From positions 16,740 through 80,739 of the forward strand of contig QHSX01000053.1 in assembly GCA_003221695.1 (NCBI GenBank): a stretch of DNA of 64,000 nucleotides. Direction: 5' to 3'. The notes beneath the pieces were generated by a model. The model saw only the letters and a program-made list of their open reading frames with translations, ran no database searches and had not been told where the DNA came from. Within the stretch, counting starts at the first letter, position 1; each line of letters opens with the position of its first letter. Origin of the DNA: Candidatus Rokuibacteriota bacterium (GTDB taxonomy: Bacteria; Methylomirabilota; Methylomirabilia; Rokubacteriales; CSP1-6). The position numbers and the translations under genes are program-made. Below, piece by piece: positions 51,694 through 59,912 of this stretch.

Positions 51694-54105
51694 TCACGGG
51701 ATCAGGTAGACGAGCGTGAAGATCACGATCCACACGACGTCGACGAAGTGCCAGTAGAGACCCGCCACCTCCACCTTGACCGCGTCGGTGGCGCCGAGGC
51801 GGCCGCGGAGGTCGAGGAGCCAGAGCGAGAGGAGCCAGACCACGCCGACCGTCACGTGTCCCCCGTGGAAGCCCGTCAGCACGAAGAAGGTCGAGCCGAA
51901 CAGGTTCCGCTGGAGGGTCAGCCCTTCCCCCACGAACTGCGTGAACTCCCACGCCTGGAATCCGAGGAAGATCAGCCCGAAGAACGCCGTGCCGAAGAGC
52001 CAGAGGCGGGCCTGGCGCCGGTCGTCCCGCTCGACGGCCGCCAGCGCGAGCACCATGAGCAGGCTCGACATCAGGAGGTCGAAGGTCGAGATCGTCGTCA
52101 GCGGGATGTTGAGGATCTCGTGGGGTTCGGGGCCGACCACGCTCTTTCCCCTGTAGGCGAGGTACGTCGCGATCAGGGTGCCGAAGAGGAAGCACTCGGA
52201 GCCGAGAAACACCCACATCGCGACCTTCCGATGGTCGAGGCCGAGGCCGCCGATCTGGTGCGCGTGCGCGGGGGTCCGGTGGTGCTCGAGCGCGAAGCGG
52301 AAGATGCCGACGACGGTGACGAGCGCGCCCACCAGCACGATCGTGCCATGCGTGAGCGCGCCGACCGCGCTGACCGCCATGCCGAGCCCGACCACGACCG
52401 GCCAGTGGGACGGGGCCGGGAGGTGAATACGTTCGTGCGCGGGGGCGGGGGGGACCCCTCGCGGACCGTACTTCTCTCTCCAGAACGTGTCCCGCCCGAG
52501 GATCGGAGGGATCGTGTCGAAGTCGTGCGGCGGCGGCGGCGACGAGGTCCGCCACTCGAGCGTGCGCCCGTCCCAGGGGTCGGCGGGGGCGGGCGCGCCC
52601 GCCCGCAGGCTCCGCCACGCGTTGACCATGAACACGAGGACGCCCGCCGCGATGCCGAAGGCGCCGACGGTGGAGACCGCGTTCCAGAGGGTCCAGCCGG
52701 TCGCCTCCGCGTAGGTGTAGATGCGACGGGGCATCCCGATCGCGCCCAGGTAGTGCTGCGGGAAGAAGGTCGTGTTGAAGCCCGCGAAGAGGATCCAGAA
52801 GTTGAGCTTGCCGAGCCGCTCGTCGAGGAACCGCCCGGTCATCTTCGGCCACCAGTAGTAGGCGCCGGCGAAGAGGCCGAAGAGGCTGCCGCCGATCAGC
52901 ACGTAGTGCAGGTGTGCGACGACGAAATAGCTGTCGGTCTGCTGGAGGTCCACGGGCGGCGAGGCGTGCATGATGCCCGAGAGGCCGCCGATCGTGAAGA
53001 GCCCAACGAGGCCGACCGCGAAGTGGAGCGCCGTCGTCGCGCGGATCGTCCCGCCCCAGAGCGTCGCGAGCCAGTTGAAAATCTTCACGCCCGTCGGGAT
53101 CGCGATGAGCATCGTCGCGACCGAGAACGCGGCGTCCGCGACCGGCCCCATGCCCGCGGCGAACATGTGGTGGCTCCACACGCCGAAGCCGAAAAATCCG
53201 ATCAGGACGCCGGAGTAGATGACGACCGGGGCGCCGAACAGCGGCTTACGCGCGAAGGTCGGCAGCACCTCGGAGACGATCCCGAAGGCCGGCAGGATCA
53301 GAATGTAGACCTCGGGGTGCCCGAAGATCCAGAAGAGGTGCTGCCAGAGGTGGAGGTCGCCGCCCGCGGCGACGTCGTAGAAGTGGGTGGAGAAGAAGCG
53401 GTCGAACATGAGGAAGATCAGCCCGACCGTGATCGGCGGGAACGCGAGCACGATCAGGAACTGCACGACCAGCGTCATCCAGACGAACACCGGCATCCGC
53501 ATGAGGCGCATGCCCGGCGCGTGCATGTTGAGGATCGTGACGATGAAGTTGATCGCGGCGATCATCGAGGAGACGCCCAGGATCAGGAGGCTCAGGAGCC
53601 AGAAGTCGACGCCCTGAGTCGGCGAGAACTGCTTCGACGTCAGGTTGGCGTAACCGAACCAGCCGACGTCGGGCGGCGTCCCCGCGAGGAAGCTCGCGTT
53701 CAGGAACAGGCCGCCGACGAGGAAGATCCAGTAGGAGAGCGCGTTGAGACGCGGGAAGGCGACGTCGCGGGCGCCGATCAGCAGCGGGACCATGTAATTG
53801 AAGAACGCGGCGTTGAGCGGCATGATCGCGAGGAACACCATCGTCGTGCCGTGCATCGTGAAGAGCGCGTTGTAGGTGCCGGCGCTGACGACGTGCGCCC
53901 CCGGGGCCGCGAGCTGGAGCCGGATCACGAGCGCCTCGAGGCCGCCCAGCAGGAAGAACGCGAACGCGGTGACGCCGTAGAGGATGCCGATCCGCTTGTG
54001 GTCGACGGTCGTGAGCCAGGATGCTGTAGCGAGGACCCACGGGGCCGGCGCCGACCGCGGGTGGCCTGCCAGAGGTGCGCGGTGGCGCCGCTCCACACGT
54101 GTCAC
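51694..54105 (-). CDS. coxAC: cytochrome c oxidase subunit I+III fusion
   Basis: A ~803-residue fusion. Residues ~20-540 are subunit I: WLTTVDHKRIGILYG, FTMHGTTMVFLAIMP with a heme-a His, WIFGHPEVYILILPAFG with the CuB His-Tyr pair, GVWSHHMFAAGM (CuB His-His) and VVAHLHYVLIGGSLF (heme ligands). After a Pro-rich linker, subunit III follows (HRKVAMWVFLGSECFLFGTL; TGFHGGHVTVGVVWLLSLWL; WHFVDVVWIVIFTLVYL). GTG 54105 overlaps the coxB stop by 4 nt. Residues ~4-27 come from a GTAGCGGGG repeat copy. Terminal oxidase of aerobic respiration. Confidence 0.93.
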   Translation of the reverse strand: MTRVERRHRAPLAGHPRSAPAPWVLATASWLTTVDHKRIGILYGVTAFAFFLLGGLEALVIRLQLAAPGAHVVSAGTYNALFTMHGTTMVFLAIMPLNAAFFNYMVPLLIGARDVAFPRLNALSYWIFLVGGLFLNASFLAGTPPDVGWFGYANLTSKQFSPTQGVDFWLLSLLILGVSSMIAAINFIVTILNMHAPGMRLMRMPVFVWMTLVVQFLIVLAFPPITVGLIFLMFDRFFSTHFYDVAAGGDLHLWQHLFWIFGHPEVYILILPAFGIVSEVLPTFARKPLFGAPVVIYSGVLIGFFGFGVWSHHMFAAGMGPVADAAFSVATMLIAIPTGVKIFNWLATLWGGTIRATTALHFAVGLVGLFTIGGLSGIMHASPPVDLQQTDSYFVVAHLHYVLIGGSLFGLFAGAYYWWPKMTGRFLDERLGKLNFWILFAGFNTTFFPQHYLGAIGMPRRIYTYAEATGWTLWNAVSTVGAFGIAAGVLVFMVNAWRSLRAGAPAPADPWDGRTLEWRTSSPPPPHDFDTIPPILGRDTFWREKYGPRGVPPAPAHERIHLPAPSHWPVVVGLGMAVSAVGALTHGTIVLVGALVTVVGIFRFALEHHRTPAHAHQIGGLGLDHRKVAMWVFLGSECFLFGTLIATYLAYRGKSVVGPEPHEILNIPLTTISTFDLLMSSLLMVLALAAVERDDRRQARLWLFGTAFFGLIFLGFQAWEFTQFVGEGLTLQRNLFGSTFFVLTGFHGGHVTVGVVWLLSLWLLDLRGRLGATDAVKVEVAGLYWHFVDVVWIVIFTLVYLIP
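54025..54095 (+). repeat. dispersed GTAGCGGGG repeat at the 5' end of coxAC
   Basis: A diverged copy: TGTAGCGAGGACCCACGGGG, then CGACCGCGGGTGGCCTGCCA and GGTGGCGCCGCTCCAC. It lies entirely within the first ~27 codons of coxAC (opposite strand). Confidence 0.65.
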
Positions 54106-55109
54106 TGCAGACTCTCGAGATAGGTCGCGACGGCGCGCGCCTGGTCGTCGGTCAGTCCGAGCGCCGGCATCTTGACGCCGGGCTTGAGCGCGCCCGGGTT
54201 CTGCACCCACGCGGCGACGTTCGCCGGCGTGTTCGGGACCATGCCGGCGGCGAGCGTCCGGCGGCTCCCGAACGTCGTGAGGTCGGGCCCGAGCACGCCC
54301 GCCGAGATGCCCCGGATCGTGTGGCACCCGACGCACGCGCGGCTCGCGAAGAGCGCCTTGCCCTCGGCCGCGCGCCCGCTCGGCTCCGGCGGTGTCGCCC
54401 GCTGCGCTGCCACCCAGCCCTCGAACGCGGCGGGCGCGTCGACGATGACGCGCATCCGCATGTTGGCGTGCGACACTCCGCAGAACTCGGCGCACTGGCC
54501 CCAGTACTCCCCGGCCACCTGGGGGGTGAAGGTCAGCTGGTTCGAGCGGCCGGGCACGACGTCACGCTTGCCGCCGAGCTGGGGCACCCAGAAGCTGTGG
54601 ATCACGTCGGGGCCTTCGAGCCGCAGGACGGCGGGGCGGCCGGCCGGCAGGTGCAGCTCGTTGGCTGTCGCGATGCCGAGCGTCGGATAGCGAAACTCCC
54701 ACCACCACTGGTGGCCCAGCACCGTGACCTCGAGCGCCTGCGCCGGCGGCGCGGCCTGGGTCCGGAAGATCACCTGCAACGTGGGGATCGAGATCACCAG
54801 CAGGACGAGCGCGGGCGCGATCGTCCACCCGAGCTCGAGGAGCGTGTGGCCACGCGTCTGGGCGGGGAGCGGCGCCCCGGGCCCCGCGCGGAAGCGCACC
54901 AGCACCACGGCGAGCACGGCGAAGACGAGGAGGGCGATCCCGGCCGCGGCCCACGTGATGATCGCGTAGACGTGGACGATCTCGCGGGCGAAGTCGGAGC
55001 GCGGGATCACGGTGGTCATCGGCGTGTCCCACGCGCACCCGCCGAGCGTCGGGACGAGCGCCGCGAGCGCCGCGCGGACGGAGGGCCGGCCGCTCGTCCA
55101 TCGATTCAC
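54102..55109 (-). CDS. coxB: cytochrome c oxidase subunit II with C-terminal cytochrome c domain
   Basis: A ~335-residue subunit II. A lipoprotein-type leader (ALVPTLGGC) from GTG 55109, two helices, then the CuA cupredoxin domain with GHQWWWEFRYP and the CuA ligands in GQCAEFCGVSHANMRM. A fused class I cytochrome c follows with heme motif CVGCH and a distal Met region (GVKMPALGLTDDQ). GTG 55136 is an alternative start. First gene of the coxB-coxAC-coxD-ctaG operon; the fused cytochrome c makes it a caa3-type oxidase. Confidence 0.93.
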   Translation of the reverse strand: MNRWTSGRPSVRAALAALVPTLGGCAWDTPMTTVIPRSDFAREIVHVYAIITWAAAGIALLVFAVLAVVLVRFRAGPGAPLPAQTRGHTLLELGWTIAPALVLLVISIPTLQVIFRTQAAPPAQALEVTVLGHQWWWEFRYPTLGIATANELHLPAGRPAVLRLEGPDVIHSFWVPQLGGKRDVVPGRSNQLTFTPQVAGEYWGQCAEFCGVSHANMRMRVIVDAPAAFEGWVAAQRATPPEPSGRAAEGKALFASRACVGCHTIRGISAGVLGPDLTTFGSRRTLAAGMVPNTPANVAAWVQNPGALKPGVKMPALGLTDDQARAVATYLESLQ

Positions 55110-55153
55110 GAGGCTTGAACGTACCGGAGCGCGCACCGCTCCGCAAGCGCGCG

Positions 55154-56392
55154 CTACGCCGCGAGCAGGAGGAGCGTGTGGAGGAGGACGTTGGCGCCGC
55201 GCTCGATCGCTTCACGGTCGCTCGTCTCGTCCACGCGGTGGCTCCGTCCGCCCTTGGACGGGATGAAGATCATCCCCGCGTCGGTGATCGCGGCGAGGTT
55301 CTGCGCGTCGTGGCCCGCGGCGGAATACAGATGCGTCGAGCGGAGGCCGAGCGTCCGGCACGCCTGCTCGATGGCGCGCTGGACCCGCGCCGCGCAGGCT
55401 GCCGGCGTCGTCGCGGTCATCGGCTGGATCTCGACCTCGAGCCGGCGGCGGCGCGCCACACTGCGCGCGAGGGCGGCCGCGCGACGGTCGAGTCGCGCCA
55501 GCGTCTCCGCGTCGGGCCCGCGCATCTCGTGGACCAACTCGCCGCGCGCGGGCACGATGTTCGTCACACCCGGGTGGACGCGGACCACGCCGATGTTGGT
55601 CACGCTCTTGCCGCCACCGTGCTTGACGACGAGGTCTCGCGCCTTCAGCGCGTACTCGGCGGCCCCGAGGAAGCCGTCGCGGCGCCGCTCCATCGGCGTG
55701 GTGCCCGCGTGATCGGCCTGGCCGACGAAGGCGACGCGGGTGCGACGCACGCCGACGATCGAGTCCACGATGCCGATCGGGATCCCCGCCTCCTCGAGCC
55801 GCGGCCCCTGCTCGATGTGGAGCTCGACGTACGCGGCGACCGCGCCGGCGGGTGCCTGCGCCTCCGCGACGCGGCGCGCGTCGAAGCCCGCCCGCGCCAT
55901 CGCGTCGACCAGGCGCTCGCCGTCGACGGCCGCCATCGCCTCGACCCGCGTGAGGTCGAGCCGGCCGCAGAAGGTCCGTGAGCCGAAGAGGCTCCCGTAC
56001 CGGCCTTCCTCGTCGCTCCACGCCGCGACGGCGAGGGGGCGGCGGTGCGGGGCGTTCGTCTCGCGAATCGTCTCGAGCGCCTCGAGCCCCGCCAGGACGC
56101 CGAGCGCGCCGTCGAGGATGCCGCCCTCCGGCACCGTGTCGATGTGCGAGCCCGTGAGGACGGCGGGCGCGTCGGCGCCGAACGCGTGGAGCCCGAGGCC
56201 GCCGAAGACGTTGCCCGCGCGGTCCACCCACGTCTCGAGCCCCGCGGCGGAGAGCTCCCGGGTGAGCCAGGCGCGCGCCTGCTCGTGCTGCGGCGACCAG
56301 CACGGACGCGTCACGCCGCCGCCGGGCAAGGCGCCGAAGCCGGCGAGCGCCTCGATCCGTGACTGAAGACGCGACGCCGAGACCGTGATCAC
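55154..56392 (-). CDS. Zn-dependent hydantoinase/carbamoylase-family amidase
   Basis: A 412-residue M20-type amidase (N-carbamoyl-L-amino-acid hydrolase / allantoate amidohydrolase family). Two-metal motifs: TGSHIDTVPEGGILDGALGV (His, Asp), AWSDEEGRYGSLFGS (Glu-Glu), VELHIEQGPRLEE (His, Glu), and the dimerisation-domain FVGQADHAGTTPM. GTG 56392 was preferred over the upstream frame. It probably releases ammonia from carbamoylated or ureido compounds; exact substrate unknown. Divergent from the acyl-CoA dehydrogenase pair. Confidence 0.9.
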   Translation of the reverse strand: MITVSASRLQSRIEALAGFGALPGGGVTRPCWSPQHEQARAWLTRELSAAGLETWVDRAGNVFGGLGLHAFGADAPAVLTGSHIDTVPEGGILDGALGVLAGLEALETIRETNAPHRRPLAVAAWSDEEGRYGSLFGSRTFCGRLDLTRVEAMAAVDGERLVDAMARAGFDARRVAEAQAPAGAVAAYVELHIEQGPRLEEAGIPIGIVDSIVGVRRTRVAFVGQADHAGTTPMERRRDGFLGAAEYALKARDLVVKHGGGKSVTNIGVVRVHPGVTNIVPARGELVHEMRGPDAETLARLDRRAAALARSVARRRRLEVEIQPMTATTPAACAARVQRAIEQACRTLGLRSTHLYSAAGHDAQNLAAITDAGMIFIPSKGGRSHRVDETSDREAIERGANVLLHTLLLLAA

Positions 56393-56410
56393 GAACGACG
56401 AGTATAAGCC

Positions 56411-56440
56411 TTGACTTCCCCGGAGGAGGGTTCCTAGAAT
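56411..56440 (+). promoter_or_regulatory. promoter of the acyl-CoA dehydrogenase operon
   Basis: TTGACT (56411-56416) and TAGAAT (56435-56440) separated by 18 nt, 44 nt before the acyl-CoA dehydrogenase ATG. The leader carries a GAGGAGGGG ribosome site next to the ATG at 56485. Confidence 0.7.
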
Positions 56441-56453
56441 GAACCACCGTTCA
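56440..56453 (+). promoter_or_regulatory. putative TetR-type operator overlapping the -10
   Basis: TGAACCACCGTTCA is an inverted repeat (TGAAC-N4-GTTCA) that shares the last base of the -10 TAGAAT and covers the likely transcription start. Such GAAC...GTTC palindromes are typical of TetR-family repressors of acyl-CoA metabolism. No regulator gene is adjacent, so the match is only suggestive. Confidence 0.45.
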
Positions 56454-56484
56454 GTGCGTCGGAGCAGCCCTCCGAGGAGGGGCA

Positions 56485-57675
56485 ATGGACTTCTCGCTGA
56501 CCCCCGAACAGCAGGCGTTCCGCCAGACCGTCCGCGCCTGGCTCAGGGACAACATCCCGAGCGAGTGGAAGCACGTCGGCAGCTCGGAGATCCCGCGCGT
56601 CGAAGCGTACGAGTTACTGCGCGAGTGGCAGCGCCGGCTCTACGAGGCCGGCTTCATCGGCCTCACGTGGCCCAAGGAGTACGGCGGTCACGGCCTCACG
56701 TTCATGGAGGAGCTGATCGTCCACGAGGAGATGGCGCTCGCCAAGGCGCCGCCGATCCTGAACGTGCTGGGCGTGGGCATGGCCGGCCCCACGATCATCG
56801 CCTACGGCACCGAGGCGCAGAAGAAGCGGTACCCGTCGAAGATCCTCTCGTGCGAGGAGATCTGGTGCCAGGGGTACTCCGAGCCGAACGCGGGCTCGGA
56901 CCTCGCGTCGCTCCAGACGCGCGCGGTGAAGGACGGCGAGTTCTGGGTGATCAACGGCCAGAAGGTGTGGACGTCCTTCGCGCAGGTCGCGGACTGGATG
57001 ATGCTGCTCGCGCGGACCGACCCCAACGCTCCCCGCCACAAGGGGATCACCTACTTCCTGCTCGACATGAAGCTGCCCGGCGTCGTGGTGAAGCCGCTCC
57101 GCCAGATCACGGGCGAGGCGGAGTTCAACGAGGTCTTCTTCGATAGCGTGCGCGTCCACGAGTCCGAGGTGCTCGGCGGCGTCAACAACGGCTGGCAGGT
57201 CGGCATCACGACCCTGATGTACGAGCGACTCACGCTGGGCTTCGGCCTGCAGATGCGCCTCCGGATCGCGCTCGACAGCCTGATCGAGCTGGCGCGCCGG
57301 ATGGAGAAGCACGGACGCGTGATCACGAAGGACCCCCTCTGGCGGCAGAAGCTCGCGCAGCTCTGGATCGACACCGAGTGCCTGCGCGTCACCGGCGCCC
57401 GGGCGATCACGAAGCTGCTGCGCGGCGAGATGCCCGGCGCCGAGGCGTCGACCGGGAAGATGGTCTGGGTCGAGACTCACCAGAGACTCCAAGAACTGGC
57501 GATGGAGATCGAGGGGCCGTACGCCCAGCTCTGGAAGGGCGCGGACCGCGCGGTCGACGGCGGCGTCTGGCAGCACTCCTTCCTCCGGTCGCAGGCCAAC
57601 TCCATCGAGGGCGGCACGACGGAGATCCAGAAGAACATCATCGCCGAGCGGCTGCTCGGCCTGCCGAAGGACTAG
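56485..57675 (+). CDS. acyl-CoA dehydrogenase
   Basis: A 396-residue flavoprotein of the acyl-CoA dehydrogenase family. N-terminal helical domain (FSLTPEQQAFRQTVRAWL), beta domain with the FAD/substrate motif WCQGYSEPNAGSDLASLQTR and the INGQKVWTSFAQ stretch, and a C-terminal helical domain ending SIEGGTTEIQKNIIAERLLG. The catalytic Glu of short-chain members was not assigned with confidence. Followed after 2 nt by a second homologue; the pair likely forms a heteromeric enzyme. Confidence 0.93.
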   Translation: MDFSLTPEQQAFRQTVRAWLRDNIPSEWKHVGSSEIPRVEAYELLREWQRRLYEAGFIGLTWPKEYGGHGLTFMEELIVHEEMALAKAPPILNVLGVGMAGPTIIAYGTEAQKKRYPSKILSCEEIWCQGYSEPNAGSDLASLQTRAVKDGEFWVINGQKVWTSFAQVADWMMLLARTDPNAPRHKGITYFLLDMKLPGVVVKPLRQITGEAEFNEVFFDSVRVHESEVLGGVNNGWQVGITTLMYERLTLGFGLQMRLRIALDSLIELARRMEKHGRVITKDPLWRQKLAQLWIDTECLRVTGARAITKLLRGEMPGAEASTGKMVWVETHQRLQELAMEIEGPYAQLWKGADRAVDGGVWQHSFLRSQANSIEGGTTEIQKNIIAERLLGLPKD

Positions 57676-57677
57676 TC

Positions 57678-58817
57678 ATGGATTTCGGGTTCAGCCAGGA
57701 GCAGGAGATGCTCCGCGCGACCGCGCGGAAGTTCTTCGAGAACGAGTGCCCCTCGACCTTCGTGCGCGCGCGGATGGAGGAGCCGGCGGGCGTCACCGAC
57801 CAGTTCTGGATGAAGCTCGCCGAGCAAGGCTGGCTCGGCCTGATCTACGCCGAGGAGTACGGCGGCAGCGGCCTCGGCTTCGTGGACCTCACGGTGCTGA
57901 TGGAGGAGATGGGACGCTCGGTGATGCCCGGACCCTTCTTCTCCACGGTGCTCCTCGGCGGCCTCACGATCCTCGAGGCGGGCTCCCCCGCGCAGAAGAA
58001 GGAGTGGCTCTCCCGGATCGCCGCCGGGGAAGCGAAGGCCGCGCTGGCGTGGACCGAGCCGAACGCGCGCTGGGACGCGGCCGGCGTCACGGTGACCGCG
58101 CGTGAGAACAAGGGCGCGTTCGTCCTGTCCGGCACGAAGCTCTTCGTGCTCGACGCGCACACGGCCGACGTCGTCGTCGTGGTCGCGCGCACTGCCGAGG
58201 GGAAATCGCCCGAGGACGGCGTCGGGCTCTTCCTCGTGCCGAAGGGCGCCGCGGGGATGACGGTCAAGCTCCTGCCCACCATGGACGCGACACGGAAGCT
58301 CTGCGAGGTCAGCCTGACGGACGTGCGGGTCGGCGCCGACGCCGTGCTCGGCGGCAAGGGCGGCGGCTGGGCCCCGCTGGCGCGCGTGATCGAGCGCGCG
58401 ACGGTCGCGCTCTGCGCCGAGATGTGCGGCGGCGCGCAGAAGGTCCTCGACATGACGAGCGAGTATGCGAAGATCCGGGTCGCGTTCGGCAAGCCCATCG
58501 GGACCTACCAGGGCGTCAAGCACAAGGCGGCGGACATGCTCGTGGAGGTCGAGAACGCGAAGTCGCTGACGTACTACGCGGCGTGGGCGGTGGACGAGAA
58601 CGTCCCGGAGGCGCCGCTCGCCGTGTCCATGGCGAAGGCGTACGCCTCCGACGCGTACCGCAAGGTGTCGGCGACCGGGATCCAGCTCCACGGCGGCATC
58701 GGCTTCACGTGGGAGCACGACCTGCACCTGTACTTCAAGCGCGCCAAATCGTCGGAGTTCACCTTCGGCGACGCGACGTACCATCGCGAGCGGGTCGCGC
58801 AGCTGATCAATCTTTAA
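57678..58817 (+). CDS. acyl-CoA dehydrogenase (second, divergent subunit)
   Basis: A 379-residue acyl-CoA dehydrogenase fold starting ATG 57678, 2 nt after the preceding stop. FAD-site segment here is ALAWTEPNARWDAAGV rather than a TEPxAGSD motif, so the flavin contacts are altered; the C-terminal ATGIQLHGGIGFTWEHDLHLYF is conserved. Tandem canonical/divergent pairs of this kind act as alpha2beta2 dehydrogenases in steroid and aromatic side-chain degradation; this is an analogy, not proof. Confidence 0.92.
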   Translation: MDFGFSQEQEMLRATARKFFENECPSTFVRARMEEPAGVTDQFWMKLAEQGWLGLIYAEEYGGSGLGFVDLTVLMEEMGRSVMPGPFFSTVLLGGLTILEAGSPAQKKEWLSRIAAGEAKAALAWTEPNARWDAAGVTVTARENKGAFVLSGTKLFVLDAHTADVVVVVARTAEGKSPEDGVGLFLVPKGAAGMTVKLLPTMDATRKLCEVSLTDVRVGADAVLGGKGGGWAPLARVIERATVALCAEMCGGAQKVLDMTSEYAKIRVAFGKPIGTYQGVKHKAADMLVEVENAKSLTYYAAWAVDENVPEAPLAVSMAKAYASDAYRKVSATGIQLHGGIGFTWEHDLHLYFKRAKSSEFTFGDATYHRERVAQLINL

Positions 58818-58854
58818 TGTTGAGGGGTGACCCGCGACGGTCCCCCCTCAAACT

Positions 58855-59090
58855 CCCCTGGTCGCGTCTCGAGCGAGCCGGGGGCTCGCCCGTCTCGGCG
58901 ATCCACCCGCCCCCCAGACTCCCCGCTTCGCGTCTCGAGCGAGCCGGGGGCTCGCCCGTCTCGGCGATCCACCGGCCCCCCAGACTCCCCGCTTCGCGTC
59001 TCGAGCGAGCGGGGGGCTCGCTCGTCTCGGCGATCCACCCGCCCCCCAAGCCCCCCGCTTCGCGTCTCGAGCGAGCCTGAGGCTCGCTCG
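58855..59090 (+). repeat. 66-bp tandem repeat, about 3.5 copies
   Basis: The landmark CGTCTCGAGCGAGC starts at 58865, 58931, 58997 and 59063, giving an exact 66-bp period. Each unit contains a GCGAGCC/GGCTCGC-type hairpin; in the last unit this becomes a 9-bp stem, GAGCGAGCC/GGCTCGCTC. Open in one frame as a 22-residue repeat continuous with the NUDIX gene, but the unit has no start or conserved domain. It occupies the gap between the acyl-CoA dehydrogenase and NUDIX genes. Confidence 0.9.
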
Positions 59091-59105
59091 CTCCTGCCCT
59101 CGTCC

Positions 59106-59912
59106 GTGACAGCGCCGGTGGAGCCGAAGCCCGCCGCGTCCGTCGTGCTCGTGCGCCCGTCGCCGGCCGGCGCGCCGGAGCCGATCGAGGTCTACATGAT
59201 CCGCCGCCAGCGGTCCATGAAGTTCCTCGGCGGCTACTACGCCTTCCCGGGCGGCAAGGTCGATCCCGCCGACGGATCGCCTAGCGCGCGGGCGCGCTGC
59301 CGTGGGCTCGGCACGGTCGAGGCCGACACGATCTTCCCGAGCCACGACGACGCGCCGGCGCTCGCCTTCTGGGTGGCCGCCGTCCGCGAGCTCCTCGAAG
59401 AAAGCGGCATCCTCCTCGCGTGCGACGGCCACGACCACCCGCTCGACGCCGGGGTGCCCGCGGTCGCGGCCCGGATCGAGCGCTGCCGCACGGCGCTCAT
59501 GGCGGGGGAGGCGCCGTTCGCCGAGCTGCTCGCGCGCGAGAGCTGGTGGGTGGACCTCCGCGGCCTCCGGTACCTGTCGCACTTCATCACGCCCCGCTCG
59601 AGCCCGATCCGCTTCACCGCGCGCTTCTTCCTCTGCCGCGCACCTGTCGATCAGGCGCCGCGGCTCTTCACCGAGGAGACGTCGGAAGGGTTCTGGATCC
59701 ATCCGGGCCACGGCTACCGGCGCTTCCTCGCGGACGAGATGAAGATGGCCGAGCCGGCGGAGTACGGTCTGGCCTGGCTCGCCCAGTTCGAGTCGATCGA
59801 GGACCTCTGGGCCGCCCACGCCGACGGCCGGCACAAGTTCCACGGGGTCGTCGACCGCATCGACGCCTTCTGGCGGAGTTTCGACTGGAAGGCCAATCGT
59901 TTTCCAAAGTAA
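59106..59912 (+). CDS. NUDIX hydrolase (NUDT7/19-like)
   Basis: A ~268-residue NUDIX-type hydrolase starting at GTG 59106. Conserved segments are YYAFPGGKVDPADG and AAVRELLEESGILL, which make a Nudix box interrupted by an insertion, as in CoA-diphosphatase-like NUDT7/NUDT19 proteins. It probably cleaves CoA or acyl-CoA derivatives, matching its neighbourhood of acyl-CoA enzymes. The C-terminus FDWKANRFPK is duplicated about 1 kb downstream (60890-60916), where it reads FDWKANRFPA. Confidence 0.85.
   Translation: MTAPVEPKPAASVVLVRPSPAGAPEPIEVYMIRRQRSMKFLGGYYAFPGGKVDPADGSPSARARCRGLGTVEADTIFPSHDDAPALAFWVAAVRELLEESGILLACDGHDHPLDAGVPAVAARIERCRTALMAGEAPFAELLARESWWVDLRGLRYLSHFITPRSSPIRFTARFFLCRAPVDQAPRLFTEETSEGFWIHPGHGYRRFLADEMKMAEPAEYGLAWLAQFESIEDLWAAHADGRHKFHGVVDRIDAFWRSFDWKANRFPK

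Noticed and set aside
51748..54123. 791-residue plus-strand open frame opposite the oxidase gene
   Set aside because: Low-complexity Glu/Arg/Asp-rich translation antisense to coxAC; no start signal.
58855..59090. CRISPR array
   Set aside because: Repeats are contiguous with a 66-bp period and contain no unique spacers; no cas genes are nearby.
58827..59105. NUDIX start at 58827 including the tandem repeat as protein
   Set aside because: The first ~93 residues would be the 22-residue repeat without domain similarity; GTG 59106 begins the conserved part.
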